A stretch of DNA of 11,221 nucleotides from an uncultured Oscillospiraceae bacterium (GTDB lineage Bacteria > Bacillota > Clostridia > Oscillospirales > Oscillospiraceae): the NCBI GenBank assembly GCA_934661735.1, contig CAKUJN010000068.1, forward strand, positions 1-11,221, given 5' to 3'. This document shows, piece by piece, positions 6,471-11,221 of the stretch (positions are counted from its first letter, which is position 1; each line of letters starts with the position of its first letter). The position numbers and the translations under genes were made by a program. The notes beneath the pieces were generated by a model, which saw only the letters and a program-made list of their open reading frames with translations, made no database searches and was not told the origin of the DNA.

Positions 6471-6502
6471 GGAACCGGCGTAAAATTATCGCGTCGGGCC
6501 GT

Positions 6503-8248
6503 CTATTCAGCGAACTGGCTGTTGTACAGCCGCGCGTAGAAGCAGCCGTTTGCCAGCAGCTCCTCATGCGTGCCCTGCTCGACGATATGGCCGTCGCGCA
6601 TAACCAGAATCACGTCCGCCTCGCGGATGGTGCTCAGCCGGTGCGCCACGACAAAGCTGGTCCGTCCCTGCATCATGCGGGCAAAGGCCGACTGGATTTT
6701 CAGCTCGGTGCGCGTGTCGATGGAGCTGGTCGCCTCGTCCAGAATCAGCATCGGCGGCAGGCAGAGCATGACGCGCGTGATGCACAGCAGCTGCTTCTGC
6801 CCCTGCGACAGGCTCCCGCCGTCCTCGGTAATCACGGTATCATAGCCCTGCGGCAGGCGGCGGATGAAGCTGTCGGCATGCGCGGCCGTCGCCGCGGCGA
6901 TCATCTCCGCATCGCTCGCATCCGGCTTTCCCATGCAGATATTTTCGCGGATAGTCCCGCTCTTGAGCCAGGTGTCCTGAAGGACCATGCCGAACGACGC
7001 GCGCAGGCTCCGGCGCGTAACCGACTGCACGTTGTGTCCGTCCACGGTAATTGCACCGTCGTTTACGTCGTAAAAGCGCATCAGGAGGTTAATCAGCGTC
7101 GTCTTGCCGCAGCCTGTCGGGCCGACAATGGCCACGCGCTGCCCTGGCCGGACATTCAGACGCATATGCTCAATCAGCGGGCGCTCGGGCACATAGGAGA
7201 ACGAAACGTTCTCCATCCGGACGCTGCCGGAGATGTCGCGCAGCGTTTCGGCGTCCGGCGCGTCGGGCGTCTGCGCCGGCTCGTTGATCAGGTCAAAGAT
7301 GCGCTGCGCGCAGGCAAGTGCATTCTGAAGCTCGGTCACGACGCCAGAAATTTCATTGAATGGCTTGGTATACTGGTTGGCGTAGCTGAGAAACGTCGCC
7401 AGCGCGCCGACCGAAATCGCCCCGCCCACCGCCGACAGCGCGCCCGTCAGCGCCACGGCCGCGTAGACGATGCTATTGACGAAGCGCGTCACCGGATTTG
7501 TCAGCGAGGAGAAGAACGTCGCGCGCAGCGACGCCTTTTCCAGCCGCCCGTTGATTTCATCAAATTTTTCAAGGCTCTTTGCCTCATGGCCGAACGCCTG
7601 CACAACCTTCTGACCGGAAATCATCTCGTCCAGATGCGCCGTCTGCTCGCCGCGCGTGGCGGACTGAAGCGTGAACATGCTGTGCGTCCTTCCGGCAATA
7701 AACTTCGCCGCAAACAGCGACAGCGGCGTAAGCACCATCACGACCAGCGCGATTTTCCAATCGATTGCCAGCATAAACGCCAGCGTGCCGATGATCGTCA
7801 CCACGCCGGTGAACAGCTGGGTAAAGCCCATCAGAAGTCCGTCGGCGAACTGATCGACGTCGGCAATCACGCGGCTGACCAGCTCGCCGCCCGCATGTGC
7901 GTCGAGGAATGACAACGGCAGCACCTGAATGTGCGCAAACGCCTCGCGGCGCACGTCGCGCACCACGCGGAACGTCAGGCGGTTGTTGACGACGTTCATC
8001 ACCCACTGCACCAGTGCAACGACGCCGGCCGTTGCGGCGGCAAGCGCCGTCAGGCGGAGCACGCCGGTAAAATTAACCTGATCCGGCGCGACGATCTCAT
8101 CAATCGCATCGCCGATGAGAATGGGAATATACAGCGTCCCCGCCACGCTGAGCGCGGCAAGCACGATGGAAAGCGTCAGCAGGGGCCAGTCCCTGCGCAG
8201 ATAGGAAAGCACGCGCCTGAGCGTCCGCGCCGAGGTTTTGTCTTTCAT
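6503..8248 (-). CDS. ABC exporter half-transporter with the catalytic Walker B (TM288-like subunit)
   Basis: An export-type fusion of an N-terminal six-helix membrane domain (about residues 20-295) and a C-terminal ATPase (about 345-581); residue numbers include the extra GTG codon. Motifs are Walker A GPTGCGKTT at 377-385, Q-loop Gln425, signature LSQGQ at 481-485 (altered from LSGGQ), Walker B MLILDE at 501-506 with catalytic Glu506, and H-loop His537 in VAHRLS. LSQGQ plus an intact Glu/His matches the TM288-type subunit of heterodimeric bacterial multidrug exporters. The chosen start is ATG 8248, which shares one base with the TGA of the preceding gene and has AAGGAGG 7 nt upstream. A GTG at 8251 is the alternative and adds one residue. 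The overlap implies translational coupling with its partner. The cargo cannot be read from the sequence; drugs, lipids or peptides are all possible. Confidence 0.93.
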   Translation of the reverse strand: MKDKTSARTLRRVLSYLRRDWPLLTLSIVLAALSVAGTLYIPILIGDAIDEIVAPDQVNFTGVLRLTALAAATAGVVALVQWVMNVVNNRLTFRVVRDVRREAFAHIQVLPLSFLDAHAGGELVSRVIADVDQFADGLLMGFTQLFTGVVTIIGTLAFMLAIDWKIALVVMVLTPLSLFAAKFIAGRTHSMFTLQSATRGEQTAHLDEMISGQKVVQAFGHEAKSLEKFDEINGRLEKASLRATFFSSLTNPVTRFVNSIVYAAVALTGALSAVGGAISVGALATFLSYANQYTKPFNEISGVVTELQNALACAQRIFDLINEPAQTPDAPDAETLRDISGSVRMENVSFSYVPERPLIEHMRLNVRPGQRVAIVGPTGCGKTTLINLLMRFYDVNDGAITVDGHNVQSVTRRSLRASFGMVLQDTWLKSGTIRENICMGKPDASDAEMIAAATAAHADSFIRRLPQGYDTVITEDGGSLSQGQKQLLCITRVMLCLPPMLILDEATSSIDTRTELKIQSAFARMMQGRTSFVVAHRLSTIREADVILVMRDGHIVEQGTHEELLANGCFYARLYNSQFAE

Positions 8249-9972
8249 CACGCCTCCTCCTTTCTGTACTGTGACTCGTGAATTTCCCGATAGACCGGAC
8301 AGCTTTGCAGCAGCTCCTCATGCGTGCCCTGTCCGACGACTCTGCCGTCATCCAGCACCAGAATGCAGTCGGCATGGCGGATGGACGAGGTTCGCTGGGA
8401 GACAATAAACACCGTCGGCTTCTCCGGCAGGTTCCGCAGCGCCTTCCGCAGCGCCGCGTCGGTTGCAAAGTCCAGCGCCGAGGCGCTGTCGTCCAGAATC
8501 AGAATCTGCGGCTTGCGCACCAGCGCCCGCGCAATGGTCAGACGCTGACGCTGGCCGCCGGAGAAGTTGCGGCCGTTCTGCTCGACCTCCGAGTCCAGAC
8601 CGCCCTCCTTGCCCTCAACAATCTCCATGGCCTGCGCCGCCTCCAATGCGTCGCCCACCGCGTCCAGCTGTGCCTCGGGATCGCCCCAGAGCAGATTTTC
8701 CAGAATCGTTCCCTGAAACAGCAGCGCCTTCTGCGGTACCACGCCGATGCGCCGCCGGAGCGCCTCCACCGGCCAGCTGCGCACGTCCGCGCCGAATACC
8801 TCAACGTGCCCCTGCGCCGCATCGTAAAAGCGCGGAATCAGATTGACCAGAGACGTTTTGCCCGAGCCGGTGCCGCCGATGACGCCGATGGTCTGGCCCT
8901 GCTGCGCGGTAAAGGTCACGCCGCTCAGCGCGTCGCCGGACGCGCCGGCATAGCGCAGTGAAACGTCCGTAAAGCGTACAGCAGGCGCATTTTCCGGAAG
9001 CTCGGGCATCTGCTCCGGCCCTCTGTCTCCGGCTGGAAGCTCCATGACCGCCTCGATGCGGTTGGCGCAGGCGACAGATTTTGTGATATTCAGAATCAGA
9101 TTGGCAAGCTTAATCAGCTCGATCAGAATCTGCGACATATAGTTGTACAGCGCGATGACGTCGCCCTGACTCAGCTCGCCGCTCTGCACGCGGATTGCAC
9201 CCGTGCGGATCAGCGCGGCGATGCCCAGATTCACAACGACCATTGTCACGGGATTCAGCAGCGCCGAAATGCGCCCGACATGATTCTGTCCGCGCATCAG
9301 CTCCTGTGTCCGGCCGTCAAAGCGCTCCTTTTCCGAGTCCTCCTTGCCGAATGCACGCAGCACGCGCACGCCCGTCAGGTTTTCGCGCGTCTGGCTCAGC
9401 ACGCGATCCAGGCGCTCCTGCACGCGGCGGTAGAGCGGAATGGTCAGCAGCATCACCGCAACCACCACCACCGCCAGCACCGGAATGACACACGCAAACA
9501 CCAGCGCCGCGCGCGTGTCGATGGTAAAGGCCATAATCATCGCGCCGAACACCACAAACGGCGAGCGCAGCAGCAGCCGCAGCGTCAGATTGACGCCGGA
9601 CTGCACCTGATTCATGTCGCTTGTCAGCCGCGTGAGCATCGTCGGCACGCCGATGGTATCCAGCTGGGAATACGACAGGCTCTGCAAATGCGCGAACAGC
9701 TCGCGCCGCAGCCGCGAGGTTGAGCAGACCGCGGCTCTGGCGGCGAAGTACTGCGCCGTCACCGACGCGCACAGCCCCGCCAGTCCAAGGCCGATCATGA
9801 CCAGCCCCATCCGGACGATATAGCCCCTGTCCGCCGCGGCCACGCCGCGGTCGATAATCGCCGCGACAAGCAGCGGTACCAGCAGCTCAAGCGACGCCTC
9901 CAGAAGTTTGAACAGCGGCGCGAGAATTGCTTCCTTTTTGTAGTTTTTCAGTTGCTTCAGCAGTTGTTTCAT
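8248..9972 (-). CDS. ABC exporter half-transporter with degenerate ATP site (TM287-like subunit)
   Basis: A 574-residue half-transporter with a membrane domain at about 15-300 and an ATPase at about 330-570. Walker A GGTGSGKTS is at 366-374, Q-loop Gln414, and the signature FSGGQ at 470-474 is canonical. Walker B is ILILDD (490-495), so Asp495 replaces the catalytic Glu, and the H-loop His is replaced by Gln526 (IVSQRTSS). These changes mark the degenerate-site partner in TM287/288, BmrCD and LmrCD-type heterodimers. The canonical signature here would complete the active site of the neighbour, while the neighbour's LSQGQ would face this protein's non-catalytic site. It is the first gene of the minus-strand run, about 35 nt from a predicted transcription start. 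ATG 9972 has only a modest upstream GGGAAG, so translation may be weaker than for its partner. Confidence 0.94.
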   Translation of the reverse strand: MKQLLKQLKNYKKEAILAPLFKLLEASLELLVPLLVAAIIDRGVAAADRGYIVRMGLVMIGLGLAGLCASVTAQYFAARAAVCSTSRLRRELFAHLQSLSYSQLDTIGVPTMLTRLTSDMNQVQSGVNLTLRLLLRSPFVVFGAMIMAFTIDTRAALVFACVIPVLAVVVVAVMLLTIPLYRRVQERLDRVLSQTRENLTGVRVLRAFGKEDSEKERFDGRTQELMRGQNHVGRISALLNPVTMVVVNLGIAALIRTGAIRVQSGELSQGDVIALYNYMSQILIELIKLANLILNITKSVACANRIEAVMELPAGDRGPEQMPELPENAPAVRFTDVSLRYAGASGDALSGVTFTAQQGQTIGVIGGTGSGKTSLVNLIPRFYDAAQGHVEVFGADVRSWPVEALRRRIGVVPQKALLFQGTILENLLWGDPEAQLDAVGDALEAAQAMEIVEGKEGGLDSEVEQNGRNFSGGQRQRLTIARALVRKPQILILDDSASALDFATDAALRKALRNLPEKPTVFIVSQRTSSIRHADCILVLDDGRVVGQGTHEELLQSCPVYREIHESQYRKEEA

Positions 9973-10013
9973 AGCCAGAACTTCCCGTTTTTCAAGTGTT
10001 TTTGTCCGCCGTC

Positions 10014-10042
10014 AGTATAGCACATCCGCCCGCTGTTTTCCA
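10014..10042 (-). promoter_or_regulatory. Extended -10 promoter of the ABC exporter run
   Basis: On the minus strand, TGCTATACT (10022-10014) is an extended -10 box (TATACT, 5 of 6, with the upstream TG). TGGAAA (10042-10037, 4 of 6) lies 17 bp upstream as the -35. The predicted start near 10007 gives a leader of about 35 nt. No obvious riboswitch or operator is seen in that leader. Confidence 0.65.
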
Positions 10043-10075
10043 GTGGAATACATGCCTTCTGCGCGGCAATTTGTT

Positions 10076-10104
10076 TTGCAATTCGCCTCCGCGCGTGATA
10101 AAAT
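10076..10104 (+). promoter_or_regulatory. Extended -10 promoter of the epimerase-like gene
   Basis: TTGCAA (10076-10081, 4 of 6) and TGATAAAAT (10096-10104, TAAAAT 5 of 6 with extended TG) are separated by exactly 17 bp. It diverges from the ABC promoter at 10014-10042, the two -35 boxes being about 33 bp apart. A regulator bound between them could influence both. Confidence 0.65.
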
Positions 10105-10112
10105 AGAAAAAA

Positions 10113-10126
10113 CGGCGCATGCGCCG
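10113..10126. promoter_or_regulatory. 14-bp perfect palindrome at the predicted transcription start
   Basis: CGGCGCATGCGCCG is a perfect palindrome lying 8 bases after the -10 box and just before the ribosome site. Its place, overlapping roughly +1 to +15, fits a repressor operator. With no unpaired loop bases it is less likely to matter as an RNA hairpin. No cognate regulator gene is in the window. Confidence 0.4.
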
Positions 10127-10131
10127 GAGTT

Positions 10132-10138
10132 GAGGAGG
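10132..10138 (+). promoter_or_regulatory. Ribosome binding site of the epimerase-like gene
   Basis: GAGGAGG lies 7 nt before ATG 10146, a near-ideal arrangement that fixes this start. Confidence 0.85.
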
Positions 10139-10145
10139 ATATCTC

Positions 10146-11144
10146 ATGCGAGAAGCATATTATGGACACGAAAGCCAGATCATGGGCGTGGAGGAAGTTC
10201 GTCTGACCGGCGGCAAAGGCGACGGCATGCGTCTGTTTCAGGTCCGCAACGGCAAGGGCCTGGAATTTACCATCTGCGCCGACCGCTGCGCCGACATCAC
10301 CCGGCTGAGCTTCAAGGGCGACAACTACAGCTATTTCTCCGCAGCCGGCTATGTCGCGCCCGCGTACTATGACGACCGCGGCCTCGGCTGGCTCAAGAGC
10401 TTTACCTGCGGCCTGTTCACCACCTGCGGCCTTGATTATCTGGGCGCGCCGTGTGTCGACGACGGCGAGGAGCTGGGCCTGCACGGCCGCATCGGCAACA
10501 TTCCCGCCGAGCGCATCTACTGGGACGAGGACGCGGAGAAAATCTGGGTGCGCGCGCATGTGGCGCAGGCGCGGATCTTCGGCCGCAAGCTGGAACTGAC
10601 GCGCATGATCACCACGTTCAAGGACCGCAATGAGCTGACAATCGACGACACCGTCACCAACCACGCCGACTGCCGCAGCCCGCTGATGCTTCTGTACCAC
10701 ATGAACATGGGCTATCCGCTTCTGACAGAAAACGCCGAGCTGTATGTCCCGTCGGAAAAGGTCGTCGCGCGCAACGAGCACGCCGCGAAGGATCTGGACA
10801 CCTGGAACAAAGTTCTCACCCCAACCGCCGGCTTTGAGGAGCAGTGCTATTTCCATACCTTTACCGGCAGCGAGGGTCTTGCCGCAATCTTCAATCCCGA
10901 AATCGGCAAGGGCCTTGCCATCCGCTTTGACACCTCCACGCTGGATCATTTCACACAGTGGAAGATGATGGGCGTCAAGGATTACGTCATGGGTCTGGAG
11001 CCTGGAAACTGCTATCCCGACGGCCGTCCCACCGCGCGCGAGGACGGCTCGCTGAAGTATCTGGAATCCGGCGAATCGGCGCATTTCCACATCCGCCTGA
11101 CCATGATCGACGGCGCGGAGCAGTGGACCGCACTGAAGAAATAA
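10146..11144 (+). CDS. Aldose 1-epimerase-like (galactose mutarotase fold, DUF4432-type) protein
   Basis: A complete 332-residue protein with no signal peptide, so cytoplasmic. The fold is suggested by GLEFTICADRCADIT (38-52), FTCGLFTTCGLDYLG (86-100), LGLHGRIGN (110-118), YHMNMGYP (184-191) and GLEPGNCYPDGR (283-294). Aligned by motif with mutarotases, His185 and Glu285 stand where the catalytic His and Glu are expected. The family interconverts alpha and beta anomers of sugars or sugar derivatives; the particular sugar is not evident. The gene stands alone: it diverges from the ABC exporter run and has its own promoter and terminator, with no sugar kinase or transporter visible nearby. A 406-residue open frame on the opposite strand is an antisense artefact of GC-rich coding DNA. 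Confidence 0.87.
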   Translation: MREAYYGHESQIMGVEEVRLTGGKGDGMRLFQVRNGKGLEFTICADRCADITRLSFKGDNYSYFSAAGYVAPAYYDDRGLGWLKSFTCGLFTTCGLDYLGAPCVDDGEELGLHGRIGNIPAERIYWDEDAEKIWVRAHVAQARIFGRKLELTRMITTFKDRNELTIDDTVTNHADCRSPLMLLYHMNMGYPLLTENAELYVPSEKVVARNEHAAKDLDTWNKVLTPTAGFEEQCYFHTFTGSEGLAAIFNPEIGKGLAIRFDTSTLDHFTQWKMMGVKDYVMGLEPGNCYPDGRPTAREDGSLKYLESGESAHFHIRLTMIDGAEQWTALKK

Positions 11145-11160
11145 TTCCATCAGGTATGCG

Positions 11161-11190
11161 AAAAGCGCCGCGGCTTTGCCGCGGCGCATT
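11161..11190 (+). terminator. Hairpin terminator after the epimerase-like gene
   Basis: A perfect 10-bp GC stem (11165-11174 with 11178-11187, loop TTT) starts 20 bases after the stop. The downstream tract is only moderately T-rich (ATTGTAATTT). On the minus strand the stem is followed by four T, so it may also stop transcripts arriving from beyond the window edge. Confidence 0.65.
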
Positions 11191-11221
11191 GTAATTTCCG
11201 GCAGACACCAGAGAGCCTGCC

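Noticed and set aside
6566..7912. A 448-codon open frame antisense to the ABC half-transporter gene
   Set aside because: It is fully opposite an ABC gene with all expected motifs. Its His/Arg/Gln-rich composition is that of a shadow frame.
9969..11189. A 406-codon open frame antisense to the epimerase-like gene
   Set aside because: Long antisense frames are common opposite GC-rich genes. The plus-strand gene has clear family motifs, promoter and ribosome site, and the antisense product shows no recognisable domain.

Overview
The window most resembles a high-GC gut Clostridia genome of the Oscillospiraceae/Ruminococcaceae type. This is inferred from strong AGGAGG-type ribosome binding sites, S-layer-homology (SLH) anchored wall proteins, a tsaB-upp neighbourhood, and intergenic DNA packed with GC-rich hairpins built around the core TACTTTTTCTG...CAGAAAAAGTA. 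No RNA gene, CRISPR array, integrase or transposase was seen.

Layout. (1) 1-1082, plus strand: the 3' part of tsaB (tRNA t6A synthesis) followed by a complete upp (uracil salvage). (2) 1083-1861: about 780 bp without a credible gene. Most of it is one large imperfect palindrome: two inverted, diverged copies of a roughly 270-bp repeat (1134-1413 and 1472-1733) meeting at a perfect 24-bp inverted repeat, followed by a promoter-like region. (3) 1862-3076, plus strand: a secreted protein with a cadherin-like domain and three C-terminal SLH repeats, ending at a strong terminator. (4) 3116-9972, minus strand: four closely spaced genes read leftward from a good promoter at 10014-10042. They are two ABC half-transporters forming a heterodimeric exporter with one degenerate ATP site, a P-loop NTPase fused to a CYTH-like domain, and a secreted SLH-anchored S41-type peptidase. 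(5) 10146-11144, plus strand and divergent from the ABC genes: an aldose-1-epimerase-like (DUF4432-type) protein with its own extended -10 promoter and a perfect palindrome near its predicted transcription start, followed by a hairpin terminator.

How the genes may work together. The ABC pair are overlapping genes whose products almost certainly dimerise. The NTPase-CYTH gene and the peptidase gene follow at 91 and 20 bp, so all four could share a transcript, although the 91-bp gap may hold another promoter. The peptidase and the SLH/cadherin-like protein are convergent and both carry SLH repeats, so both probably act at the cell wall. None of this amounts to a recognisable new multi-gene system. 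The most unusual items are the concentric palindrome at 1134-1733, the predicted Ser-His-Glu rather than Ser-Lys active site in the SLH-anchored peptidase, and the linkage of the NTPase-CYTH fusion to an exporter and a wall peptidase.
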